Positions 45,449-53,963 of a stretch of DNA of 64,000 nucleotides are shown here, piece by piece. The stretch lies in the NCBI GenBank assembly GCA_030446805.1, contig JAUJMO010000001.1:110298-174297 (forward strand), read 5' to 3'. Every line of letters begins with the position of its first letter. Positions within the stretch are counted from its first letter, which is position 1. Under the pieces are notes generated by a model that saw only the letters and a list, made by a program, of their open reading frames with translations, did not search any database and was not told the origin of the DNA. Source of the DNA: Caulobacteraceae bacterium. Its GTDB lineage: Bacteria; Pseudomonadota; Alphaproteobacteria; Caulobacterales; Caulobacteraceae. Position numbers and translations under genes: made by a program.

Positions 45449-45453
45449 ATCTG

Positions 45454-47865
45454 TCAGGCCGTGGCGGCGGCCTGAGTGGCCGTGGCGGCGGTGCGTTCGC
45501 CTTGCGCCTTCTCGGACAGCCGTCGATAGGTCGCCAGCGCCTGACCCACCACCTGGTCCATGTTGTAGTACCGGTAGGTCGCCAAACGCCCCACGAAGGT
45601 CACTTCGGGCGTCTGAAGCGCCAGCGCCTCGTAACGCTTGAACAACGCCTGGTTTTCCGGGCGGGGGATCGGATAGTAGGGGTCCCCCTCCGCGCTCGGA
45701 TACTCATAGGTGATCGTGGTCTTCGGGTGCGACTGCCCGGTCAGGTGCTTGTACTCGCTGATCCGGGTGTAGGGGAAGGATTCCGCAGGATAGTTGACCG
45801 TTCCCACCTCCTGGAACCACTCCTGATCCAGCGTCTCGTGCTGGAACTTGAGCGAGCGGTAGGGCAGCTTGCCGTAACGGTGGCCGAAGTACTCGTCGAT
45901 CGGTCCGGTGAAGACCAGCTTGTCGTGCTTCACCTCCGATTGGACGTCGCGGAAGTCCACGCCCGTCTGCACGTCGATGTTGTCGTGGTCGAGCATGTTC
46001 TCGAACATGGCCGTGTAGCCGTTCAGCGGCATGTACTGGAAGCTATCGGTGAAATAGCGGTCGTCGGTGTTGGTCCGCGTCGGCACCCGGCTGGTGACGC
46101 TCTTGTCCAACTCCGAGGGGTCCATGCCCCACTGCTTGCGCGTGTAGCACTGGAAGAAGAGCTCGTAGAGCTCCCTGCCCACCTTGGACACGACCACGTC
46201 TTCGGAGGTGACGATCTTGGCCACCTCCTCCGCGCGGCTGTTGAGAAAGGCGTCCGCTTCCTCGTCGGTCTGGAGGTTCAGGTCGAACAGGATGTTCAGC
46301 GTGGTCCGGTTGATCGGCATCGGCATGAGCTTGTCGCGCACGCTGGCCAGCACCCGGTGTTCATAAGGCCGCCACTCGGTGAAGCGACCCAGGTAGTTGA
46401 AGATGTCTTCCGAGTTGGTGTGGAAGATGTGCGGGCCGTACTGGTGCATCAGCACCCCGGCCTCGTCCTTCAGGTCGAAAGCGTTGCCCGCGATGTGCGG
46501 GCGCCGGTCGATCACCAGCACCTTCTTGCCGCCGTCCGCGGCCAGCCGTTCGGCGAGCACGGACCCGGCGAAGCCCGCCCCCACGATTAGATAATCGTAG
46601 GCCTTGGCGCGGCCGATCACGGGCACGACGTTGCCCACCGTCTCTCCGTAGCGCCGCTCGGAGGCTTCGGTCCGGCGGTTGGCGGCGTCTTCGACCAGCT
46701 TTGACATGGCTTTGAAGGTGTTGTCCCAGGAGTTGTCGGCCAGCAGCTTGTCAGCCGCCTTGAGCCAGTCGTTTCCGGACGCCCGCATGGCGAGCGCCGC
46801 CTCGCAGGCGGCCACGAACTCGTCCGCGTTGTTGGCGATGCGCACGGCATCCAGATGGCCGTAGCTGCGCACCACGTCCGTGATCGGGGTGGAGACCACG
46901 GGCGCGCCGCCCGACAGGTACTCGGGCGTCTTGGTGGGGCTGATGAACTTGGTGGCCTCGTTCACCGCAAAGGGCATCAGGGCCACGTCCCAGCCGGCCA
47001 GATAGCGCGGCAGTTCGGCGTAGCTCTTGCCGCCGAGGTAGTGGATGTTGGGTCGGATCGGCAGGTCGGCAGGGTCGATCTTGACCACCGGGCCCACCAT
47101 CACCAGCGCCCAGTCAGGCCGGGCGTCGGCGATCTTGCCGATCAGCTCCAGGTCCATCCGTTCGTCGATGACCCCGTAGAACCCCAGCCGCGGGTGCTCG
47201 ATCGCCGCCTGATCGGAAGGCTCGTCACCGTCCGTCATGGTTCGCGCTTGCGCTAGGTGCTCGCGATCCACAGAGGAAGGGAAGGCGTGCACATTGCCGT
47301 GCTGCTCACGCTTGGCCTCGTAAAGGCTGTAGCCGCCGGTGGTGACCAGGTCGGCCTTGGCGAACAACTCGCGCTCCAAGCCGATCAGGTCGGCCGACGC
47401 TCCCCTGAAATTGGCCAGTTCGTCCATGCAGTCGTAAACCACCGCCGCCGCGGGCAGATGCCGTGAGCAGCTCAGCATCATGGGCGTGTAGTACCAGAGC
47501 ACCGGCCGCCGGATCCCCTCGCGCATCATCATGGCGTCGAGCAGGCGGCGTACGGCTTCCTCCCGCGCGCGCTCGTCCAGCCCCTCCGGCAGGCGCGGCA
47601 CCACCCGGATCACGCCGGAGCGCTCGCAAGTCTTCATCCAAAGGTCCGGCTCGGTCTGGCCGGCCTCATAGCCCAGCGGCTCTTCGAAATAGAACACCCG
47701 CCGCGTGCGCGCGAAGCGCGTCATCAGGTGCTGCGGCCGTTGGAAGACGAAGTCCCACCGGAGGTGCGAGAAACAGATCAGGGTCTCGCCGGCCTTGCCG
47801 GGCGCCGCGGTGATCATGGTCTTCGGCGCAGCGTTGAGCGCCGGCTCTCGCATGGGGGGAGCCAC
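45454..47865 (-). CDS. Fusion of glycosyltransferase and UDP-galactopyranose mutase
   Basis: An 803-residue fusion. Residues about 25-390 are a GT-B type glycosyltransferase (LICFSHLRWDFVFQRPQHLM, LVMVGPVVKIDP, FISPTKTPEYLSGGAPVVST). Residues about 415-790 are a full UDP-galactopyranose mutase, with the FAD motif YLIVGAGFAGSVLAERLA, RRPHIAGNAFD, YGPHIFHTN and CYTRKQWGMDPSEL. The enzyme pair would make UDP-galactofuranose and transfer it to a glycan in the cytosol. galE is encoded next, providing UDP-galactose. No membrane segments are seen. Confidence 0.92.
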   Translation of the reverse strand: MAPPMREPALNAAPKTMITAAPGKAGETLICFSHLRWDFVFQRPQHLMTRFARTRRVFYFEEPLGYEAGQTEPDLWMKTCERSGVIRVVPRLPEGLDERAREEAVRRLLDAMMMREGIRRPVLWYYTPMMLSCSRHLPAAAVVYDCMDELANFRGASADLIGLERELFAKADLVTTGGYSLYEAKREQHGNVHAFPSSVDREHLAQARTMTDGDEPSDQAAIEHPRLGFYGVIDERMDLELIGKIADARPDWALVMVGPVVKIDPADLPIRPNIHYLGGKSYAELPRYLAGWDVALMPFAVNEATKFISPTKTPEYLSGGAPVVSTPITDVVRSYGHLDAVRIANNADEFVAACEAALAMRASGNDWLKAADKLLADNSWDNTFKAMSKLVEDAANRRTEASERRYGETVGNVVPVIGRAKAYDYLIVGAGFAGSVLAERLAADGGKKVLVIDRRPHIAGNAFDLKDEAGVLMHQYGPHIFHTNSEDIFNYLGRFTEWRPYEHRVLASVRDKLMPMPINRTTLNILFDLNLQTDEEADAFLNSRAEEVAKIVTSEDVVVSKVGRELYELFFQCYTRKQWGMDPSELDKSVTSRVPTRTNTDDRYFTDSFQYMPLNGYTAMFENMLDHDNIDVQTGVDFRDVQSEVKHDKLVFTGPIDEYFGHRYGKLPYRSLKFQHETLDQEWFQEVGTVNYPAESFPYTRISEYKHLTGQSHPKTTITYEYPSAEGDPYYPIPRPENQALFKRYEALALQTPEVTFVGRLATYRYYNMDQVVGQALATYRRLSEKAQGERTAATATQAAATA

Positions 47866-48188
47866 GGGTTTCTGTGTCCTCTCTTGGTGAGACGGGGAAA
47901 CGTCGAGTCACAAACGCGAGCAACGCCAAGTGGTTCCCGACGGCGCACGTGGGATATAGCAACAGGAAGGGCGCAATGCAAGACGGCGGTCTTGCGCAAG
48001 CCTTGCGAGCTCCGCGAGTGTCGGCCTGACGACTGAATTCTATACTTGGTAACTACATGCCGTCCAAAGACGTTGCTTAAGCAAATCGAGGGTCCGGAAA
48101 GGCTTGGTCAAGCTGAACGCGAGATGAACCAGCCCGCGCGCCCAGGGCGGCCGGCGCGGATTGCTGCGCTGCAACAAAACTTGACTGT
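47866..48188. other. 323-bp intergenic region upstream of the GT/UGM gene
   Basis: No gene is seen. An unusually AT-rich patch (48034-48060) on the minus strand contains TTGGAC-17 bp-TATAGA, a weak promoter candidate for the fusion gene. A perfect 12-bp palindrome TTGCTTAAGCAA (48073-48084) sits just upstream and could be a regulator site. Confidence 0.35.
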
Positions 48189-48216
48189 CGCGGATGCGGA
48201 CGCCCCCGCATCCGCG
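48189..48216 (-). terminator. Hairpin after galE
   Basis: CGCGGATGCG (48189-48198) and CGCATCCGCG (48207-48216) form a 10-bp stem four bases after the galE stop. A short TTTT lies about 9 bases further on, so termination is plausible but not canonical. Confidence 0.5.
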
Positions 48217-48219
48217 GGC

Positions 48220-49218
48220 TCAGTAGGGCCGTTCGGTCTGCCAGCGCCAAGCTGTGCGCAGGATGGTGTCCAAATCGGAGTGGCGCGGCCGCCAGCTGAA
48301 CCGGCGCTGGATTTCGCCCGCGTCTGCGACCAGGGCGGGCGGATCGCCCGCGCGACGTGGACCCACCGAGTATGGCACCCGCCCGCCCGTGACTCGGTCC
48401 GCCGCCTGCAGCACCTCCAGCACGGTGTGGCCCGCACCGGTGCCCACGTTGAGGATGAGGTTCTCTCCGCCTTCGATGAGCCGCGCCAGCGCCTCCACAT
48501 GCGCTTCGGCCAGATCGACCACGTGGATGTAATCCCGGATGGGCGTGCCGTCAGGCGTGTCGTAGTCGTCGCCGAACACCGTAAGCGGCTTGGCCCGTCC
48601 CAGCGCCGCCTTGGCGGCCAGCGGGATCAGGTGGCTTTCCGGCTCATGGCTTTCCCCGATCTCCCCGTCCAGATCGGCCCCGGCGGCGTTGAAGTAGCGC
48701 AGCGCCGTCCAGCGGAACGGATAGGCCGCGCCGAAGTCGGCCAAGGCGCGTTCGAACACGAGCTTGGTCCAGCCGTACGGGTTGATCGGCTGCGTCGGGT
48801 GCGCCTCCGGAATGGGGGAGTATTGGGGCGTGCCGTAGACCGCCGCGGTGGAGGAGAACAGAAAGGCCTGGACCCCGGCCTCGATCAAGGCGCCCGCAAA
48901 GGCGTTGGCCGCGGAAACATTGTTGTCCCAGTATTTGAACGGATCGCGGACGCTCTCTCCCACCTCGATGAAGGCCGCGAAGTGGAGCGCGCCCACAATC
49001 CCGTACTGGCGCACGAGGCTCTTCACGAGTTCGCCGTCGCGCAGGTCGCCCTGGTGGAGGGGCCCCCACTTCACCTGCGGCGCATAGCCCTTGGACAGGT
49101 TGTCCAGAGTGACCGGGAGATAGCCCGCCCGGTGCAACGCCTTGCAGGTCTGGGCGCCGATGAAGCCTGCACCGCCGGCCACCAGCACGGCGGGGCGGTT
49201 CGTTTGAATGTCGCTCAT
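48220..49218 (-). CDS. galE: UDP-glucose 4-epimerase
   Basis: A 332-residue extended short-chain dehydrogenase. NAD motif VLVAGGAGFIGAQTC, catalytic Ser/Tyr/Lys in LFSSTAAVYG and PYGWTKLVFE, and GalE-specific IRDYIHVVDLAEAH. It interconverts UDP-glucose and UDP-galactose. Together with the adjacent mutase fusion it would supply UDP-galactofuranose for surface polysaccharide. Confidence 0.95.
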   Translation of the reverse strand: MSDIQTNRPAVLVAGGAGFIGAQTCKALHRAGYLPVTLDNLSKGYAPQVKWGPLHQGDLRDGELVKSLVRQYGIVGALHFAAFIEVGESVRDPFKYWDNNVSAANAFAGALIEAGVQAFLFSSTAAVYGTPQYSPIPEAHPTQPINPYGWTKLVFERALADFGAAYPFRWTALRYFNAAGADLDGEIGESHEPESHLIPLAAKAALGRAKPLTVFGDDYDTPDGTPIRDYIHVVDLAEAHVEALARLIEGGENLILNVGTGAGHTVLEVLQAADRVTGGRVPYSVGPRRAGDPPALVADAGEIQRRFSWRPRHSDLDTILRTAWRWQTERPY

Positions 49219-49274
49219 GGCTGAGCTTCTAGGCGGGGCGTGCGCGCTCCTGCAACGCCCCTGCCGACAGAAGC

Positions 49275-50057
49275 CTAGTTGCGCCGCCCCAGGATCCGGT
49301 CGGCCAGCACATAGCTGAAGCCCGAGGTGAACGGCAGCGCTTCATTGAAGTATTGCTGGGTGAACAGACCCACCTCGGCGACCCGGGTGCGCGGCACGTA
49401 GACGATGTCGAACCGCCGCAAGGGCACGGCGTCCGTGCCGCCCGCGTTCGTCACCGCGTGACGCAGGTCGACCGTCTTCATCATGGGCCGGCCGTCCGGT
49501 CCGCGACGGATCACCACCACCTCGAAGCGGCGGGCGGTCGGAGTGAAGCCGCCCGCCTTCACGACGGCCTGGAGGGCGTCGATGTCGCCCGGCATCTCGT
49601 ATTCGCCGGGCGTGCGGACCTCGCCCCCGACATAGACCCGCATGGGGGCGGCTTGGCGAAGGGCCACCTGGACCTCGGGCCGCACGAGCACCGGCGCATA
49701 CAGGGCGGCCAGTTCGGCCTCGAGCTCCGGACCGGAACGGTCGGCCGCCATGACGGCCGGCAGCAGGCCGGGGGACACCCGACCGTCCGGACCCACGCGG
49801 ACGCTGCGGTTCAGCTCGGGCGCGGTGGCCACCACCAGTTCGAGCTCGTCACCCGGGAAGAAGCGATAATCGGGTTCGGCTTCCGTCCAGTCGGCGTAGT
49901 CGACGTCGGCGAACTCGGCGGTGGGCCGAGCTCGCGGCGTGAACGGCTCGAAAGCAGGCGCCGGCACGCTGCAGGCTCCCAACAGAAGGGCGAGAGCGGC
50001 GGCCCTGAACGGGGCGGGAAGGCGGAGCATCGACGGCACACCGTGAAGGTTCGCCAC
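49275..50057 (-). CDS. hfsD: Polysaccharide export outer-membrane lipoprotein, HfsD-like (Wza family)
   Basis: A 260-residue lipoprotein (lipobox LLLGAC). YRFFPGDELELVVATAPELNR is the polysaccharide-export (Poly_export) domain, and YVGGEVRTPGEYEMPGDIDALQAVVKAGGF is a SLBB domain. It would form the outer-membrane export channel. GTG 50057 gives the longest form; ATG 50030 (MLRLPAPF) also gives a lipoprotein signal. Divergent from the hfsA-like gene, with candidate CtrA and GANTC sites between them. The assignment to the holdfast rests on gene order. Confidence 0.8.
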   Translation of the reverse strand: MANLHGVPSMLRLPAPFRAAALALLLGACSVPAPAFEPFTPRARPTAEFADVDYADWTEAEPDYRFFPGDELELVVATAPELNRSVRVGPDGRVSPGLLPAVMAADRSGPELEAELAALYAPVLVRPEVQVALRQAAPMRVYVGGEVRTPGEYEMPGDIDALQAVVKAGGFTPTARRFEVVVIRRGPDGRPMMKTVDLRHAVTNAGGTDAVPLRRFDIVYVPRTRVAEVGLFTQQYFNEALPFTSGFSYVLADRILGRRN

Positions 50058-50145
50058 GATCCTTAAGGGGGAGAGGTAAGCGATTCTTAAAGCGAACTCG
50101 CGAGTCTACCGGGTGAACCTGAGGACAGGTGGGAGTCGATCGGGC
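50058..50145. promoter_or_regulatory. Divergent hfsD/hfsA promoter with candidate CtrA box and three GANTC sites
   Basis: GTAA-GCGATTC-TTAA (50076-50090) differs from the CtrA consensus TTAA-N7-TTAA at one base. A GANTC methylation site lies inside it (GATTC, 50082-50086), with two more at 50102-50106 and 50133-50137. In Caulobacter, CtrA and the CcrM/GcrA pair time such promoters with the cell cycle; binding here is inferred. Confidence 0.5.
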
Positions 50146-51666
50146 ATGAGCGCCGCCAAACAAGGGCCGAAACCCTCCGCGTTGTCCGGCGCCCAGCTGA
50201 GCGACTGGAGCCTGCGTCCGCGCTACACCGCGGCGGACATGGCCCAGCTGCTGTGGCGGGAGCGCTGGCTGGTGCTGGGCGTCTTCCTGGCGCTGTTCGC
50301 CTTGGGCGTCGCCCTCGCCTGGCGCATGGACAAGACCTATCCCGCGCGGGCCAGCCTGCTGGTTCGCCTGGGCCAGGAATACGTCTACCAGCCCCGCGCC
50401 GGCGCCGACCCCCAGTCCACTACGGCCGCCAACATCAACGAGGTGCTGCAATCCGAGCGCGAGATCCTGTCCAGCGCCGGCCTCCGGCACCGGGTGATCG
50501 AGGAGCTCGGCTACGCGACAGTCTTTCCGGACAAGGCCCAACGCTGGCGGACCGCCTCGCCCGCGCGCCGCAGCCAGCTGATCGCGGCGGGCGCCGAGAC
50601 CATGGAGAAGCGCCTGGGCGCCGAAGCCGCGCCCGACCAGAACGTGCTGCGCGTCACCTACAAGGACACCGATCCTGATCGGGCCGCCCTGGTGCTGAAC
50701 ACCTTGATCGACGAATACCTGGAGTATCGCCGCGAGGTCTTCGCCGACGTCACCCTGCCGGCCGTGAGCCGTCAGCGCGAAGCCTTCGAAGACCAACTGG
50801 CCCAGGCCGAGCAGACCTATCAGCAGTTCCTGGCCGACAACCGGATCGGCGACTTCGACGCGGAGCGCGCTTCCCTCAACACGCTTTACACCACGCTCAA
50901 CGACACCCGGTACCGCAACCAGGCCGCGCTTTCGCAGGTGCGCGGCCGGCTGAGCGGCCAGGCCGCCGCGCTGAGCGGCGTGGCCCCTGAGATCGCGCTC
51001 TACCGAGACGTGGACGACACGGCGGCCGACCGGCTCGTCGCCTTGCGCGTTCAGCGCGAGGAGCTCCTCACCCGCTACCGCCCAGAAGCCGGACCTGTAC
51101 GGGAGGTTGATCGCCAGATCGCGCAATTCGAATCCGCGGTGGCCGCTGGCAAGGGTCGGGGCGAGCAGCTCCGCCGGATCGGCGTGAATCCGATCTATCA
51201 GACCGTGGCCACCGACCGCGCCCAGGCTCGCGCGGAAGCGGCCAGCCTGGAGAACAGCGTGGGAGCCATCGCGCGGCAACTGAATGAGATCGCCGCCCGG
51301 CGCCAGCAACTCGCCGCTCTCGAACCCCGCTACCAGCAACTCCAGCGCCAGCGCGAAGTGCTGGCCGCAAACGTCCGCGCCTTCGCCGCCCGCGAGCAAC
51401 AGAGCCAAGCGGCCCAGGCGGTGGCTCAGAGCGCCAGCGACAACGTCCGGGTGGTCGAGCGAGCCCTGCCTCCCGTGCGCGGAAACAGCCTCCGCCGCGA
51501 AATCCTGATCCTGTCCTTGCTCCTGGCCCTCGGGACTGCGCTGGCCGTGGCCTTTACTCGGATCTTCCTGCGGCGCGGGTTCGCCACGCCCGCATCCGCC
51601 TCGCGCACCCTGGATCTTCCCGTGCTGGCCACGGCGCCGGCCGCCTCTCGTGGAGCCGCCGCATGA
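50146..51666 (+). CDS. hfsA: Polysaccharide co-polymerase, HfsA-like (Wzc N-terminal/GumC type)
   Basis: A 506-residue inner-membrane protein. A first membrane helix (WLVLGVFLALFALGVALAW, about residues 45-63) is followed by a Wzz/chain-length domain, a long periplasmic coiled coil (residues about 190-430, rich in Gln/Ala/Arg) and a second helix (ILILSLLLALGTALAVAF). No kinase domain is attached; the next gene supplies that part. It would control chain length and couple polymerisation to the HfsD-like channel. ATGA overlap with the next gene. Confidence 0.82.
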   Translation: MSAAKQGPKPSALSGAQLSDWSLRPRYTAADMAQLLWRERWLVLGVFLALFALGVALAWRMDKTYPARASLLVRLGQEYVYQPRAGADPQSTTAANINEVLQSEREILSSAGLRHRVIEELGYATVFPDKAQRWRTASPARRSQLIAAGAETMEKRLGAEAAPDQNVLRVTYKDTDPDRAALVLNTLIDEYLEYRREVFADVTLPAVSRQREAFEDQLAQAEQTYQQFLADNRIGDFDAERASLNTLYTTLNDTRYRNQAALSQVRGRLSGQAAALSGVAPEIALYRDVDDTAADRLVALRVQREELLTRYRPEAGPVREVDRQIAQFESAVAAGKGRGEQLRRIGVNPIYQTVATDRAQARAEAASLENSVGAIARQLNEIAARRQQLAALEPRYQQLQRQREVLAANVRAFAAREQQSQAAQAVAQSASDNVRVVERALPPVRGNSLRREILILSLLLALGTALAVAFTRIFLRRGFATPASASRTLDLPVLATAPAASRGAAA

Positions 51667-52559
51667 GCGCTCGCCTGAAGATGTCCACCCGCGGGCTGGG
51701 CGCCGCACCGCCGTCGGCGAGCTCCCTGTTCATCGATGAAAAGCCGCGAGGCCGCTTCCTCCCCAAGTGGCGCCGCGAAGAGCCGGCCAAGCCGGTCGGG
51801 CCCGCTTCCGTCCAAACCGCGTCGCCCCAGCCCAGGCCGGCCAAGTCCGCGCCGGCCGACCACGCCGAGCTCCAGGCCGCCATGGCGCAGTTGCACGCCG
51901 CGCTCGGCCCCGTGCCGGAAGGGGAGGGACGGGTGCTCCAGTTCGTGGCCGCCACCAGCGGCGAGGGCAGCTCCACCTTGGCGCGCGAGTTTGCTCTTTG
52001 CGCCGCCAAAAAGGCCCGGCGTCCCGTGTGGCTGGTCGATCTGGACCTGATGGGCGCGCCCCAGCATGCGGCCGTGAGCGCCGACCCCGCCCGCTTCGGC
52101 GCGCTCGGCCCGGCCTCCCAGGCCTCGCCCGACGGCTCCAGCTTCGTTTCCGTCCAACCCTCGGCCCGAACCGCCGAGGGGAAGGTCCTTTCCGACGCCC
52201 GCTACCTGGCCGCCCACGCCTTGCTCAAGGGCCGGCTGTGGGTGACGCGTTTCCGCAAGGAGGCCATTCGCCCCGGCCAACAGGTTCGCCTGTCAGGATC
52301 CTCGGCCTATTGGCGCGCGCTGTCCGCGCACGCCGAGTACGTCATCATTGACACTCCGGCGGCCGACCGCTCAACCGCGGCCTTGACGTTGGCCAGCCAG
52401 GTGGACGCCTCCGTTCTCGTGGTCGCCGCCGAAGACGTCGACGCTCGCGCGCCCGCCGCCTTGAAACAGGCTCTGGAAAGCCACGGGGGCCGCATCGCCG
52501 GCCTGGTGTTCAACCGGGCCCGCCAGACGCCGCGCTTCCTTGAGAAGCTGCTGTCGTGA
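51663..52559 (+). CDS. hfsB: HfsB-like P-loop protein (CpsD/Wzc kinase-domain homologue, degenerate)
   Basis: A 298-residue cytosolic protein with an unstructured proline-rich N-terminus (to about residue 65), then a BY-kinase-like domain. The P-loop reads S99-G-E-G-S-S-T105, with Ser where the conserved Lys of GEGKST should be. VWLVDLDLM (Walker A'-like) and YVIIDTPAA (Walker B-like) remain. No tyrosine cluster is seen at the C-terminus. It probably acts as a non-kinase partner of HfsA. Confidence 0.8.
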   Translation: MSARLKMSTRGLGAAPPSASSLFIDEKPRGRFLPKWRREEPAKPVGPASVQTASPQPRPAKSAPADHAELQAAMAQLHAALGPVPEGEGRVLQFVAATSGEGSSTLAREFALCAAKKARRPVWLVDLDLMGAPQHAAVSADPARFGALGPASQASPDGSSFVSVQPSARTAEGKVLSDARYLAAHALLKGRLWVTRFRKEAIRPGQQVRLSGSSAYWRALSAHAEYVIIDTPAADRSTAALTLASQVDASVLVVAAEDVDARAPAALKQALESHGGRIAGLVFNRARQTPRFLEKLLS

Positions 52560-53833
52560 CGGCGGTTTCCGCCGCGGCGCCCGTCACGGCGGCCCTTGTC
52601 CGCGCGCCGCACGCCCGCACGACCCTGCCCACCGCCTTGGAGTACGCCTTTGCAGGGGTGGTGCTTCTGATGTTGTCCGAGGCCCTGCTCGGCCCCTTGT
52701 TCAACCCCACCCAGAGTTCGGAGGCCGCACCCTGGCTCCGCCAGATCTGGCTGCCGGTCTACGGCCTCACCGCCCTGGTGGTCGCGGCGCGGCTGAGCTG
52801 CATGACCCAAGTCTTCTGGGGCGCGCTCCTGCTCGCGCCCCTGCTGCTCTTGGCGGGCTTGTCCACGGAATGGTCGCTGCTTCCCGACATCACCGTGCGA
52901 CGGGCGGTGGCGCTGAGCCTGAGCAGCCTTTTCGGCCTCTATCTCGCCGCCCGCTTCGCCTGGCGTGAGCTGATGGAGCTTCTCGCCGGCGTGTTCCTGA
53001 TCCTAGCCTTGGGGAGTTACCTGTCGGTGCTGGCGGCCCCGGGCTGGGCGATCCACGCGACGGTCCACCCCGGAGCCTGGAAGGCGCTGTGGTTCGAAAA
53101 GAACGGTCTCGGTCAGGTCATGACCTGGGGCGTGCTGGCCTGCGGCTGCGCGGCCCTGCTGACGCCCGAACGGCGCCGCTTGTGGACGGTGAGTGCGGTT
53201 CTCTGCGGAGCCCTGGTGTTGTTCTCCACCTCCAAGACCTCGCTCCTAGGGATGATGCTGGTCGGCTCGGGCCTGGCTGTGGTGGCTGGCTTCCGCCGTG
53301 GAGGCCTGCTGGCCGTGCTGACCGGCTGGCTGGCCCTGGTCGGTGTGGCGGCGGTCATGGCGATGGCCGTGCTCGCGCCGGAGATCGTGCTGGAGGCCTT
53401 GGGCAAGGATCCCACCCTGACCGGCCGCACGGACATCTGGTCGGCGGTCCTGCGGCGAGTGCAGGAACGGCCCTGGCAGGGCTACGGCTACGCCGCCTTC
53501 TGGGCCGACAAGCAAGGTCCTGTGGGCTTCGTCCGCAACGAGGTGAACTGGAGCGCGCCCACCGCCCATAACGGTTGGCTCGAGCTGCTGCTGTCCTTCG
53601 GCTGGACGGGCGTGATCCTGTTCGGCGTGCACCTGGGCGTGACGGTGCTGGCCGCCGCCGCCAGCATGGGACGGGGCGCTCACGCCTATTGGGCGGTGCT
53701 GGCCGTGGCCTTGTTCACGCTCTTCAGCCTGTCGGAGAGCACCATCATGCAGCAGAACAACCTGATCTGGGTGATCTATGTCATGACCTCGGCCAAGCTG
53801 CTCCAGGTCGCCGCCCCCACCCGACCACGCTGA
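52556..53833 (+). CDS. hfsC: O-antigen polymerase/ligase family protein, HfsC-like
   Basis: A 425-residue polytopic membrane protein with about ten hydrophobic segments, starting at GTG 52556 in a 4-bp overlap with hfsB. The large periplasmic loop carries FEKNGLGQVMTWGVLACG, LTGRTDIWSAVLRRVQERP-WQGYGYAAFW and APTAHNGWLELLLSFGW, the Wzy_C/ExoQ-type signature. It would polymerise repeat units at the periplasmic face. HfsC is one of two redundant polymerases in C. crescentus. Confidence 0.82.
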   Translation: MTAVSAAAPVTAALVRAPHARTTLPTALEYAFAGVVLLMLSEALLGPLFNPTQSSEAAPWLRQIWLPVYGLTALVVAARLSCMTQVFWGALLLAPLLLLAGLSTEWSLLPDITVRRAVALSLSSLFGLYLAARFAWRELMELLAGVFLILALGSYLSVLAAPGWAIHATVHPGAWKALWFEKNGLGQVMTWGVLACGCAALLTPERRRLWTVSAVLCGALVLFSTSKTSLLGMMLVGSGLAVVAGFRRGGLLAVLTGWLALVGVAAVMAMAVLAPEIVLEALGKDPTLTGRTDIWSAVLRRVQERPWQGYGYAAFWADKQGPVGFVRNEVNWSAPTAHNGWLELLLSFGWTGVILFGVHLGVTVLAAAASMGRGAHAYWAVLAVALFTLFSLSESTIMQQNNLIWVIYVMTSAKLLQVAAPTRPR

Positions 53834-53963
53834 ACGCCTGCGTCCTCTGGGGCGAGCCTTGTCGCGGAAACCGTGGCGCCGGACCGCGGGCGTTCGGGAT
53901 CGCATCAGCCCCTGCGCGACACACCTCCACAGGCATGAGGGAGATGGCGGCGGGGAAGGGTGG

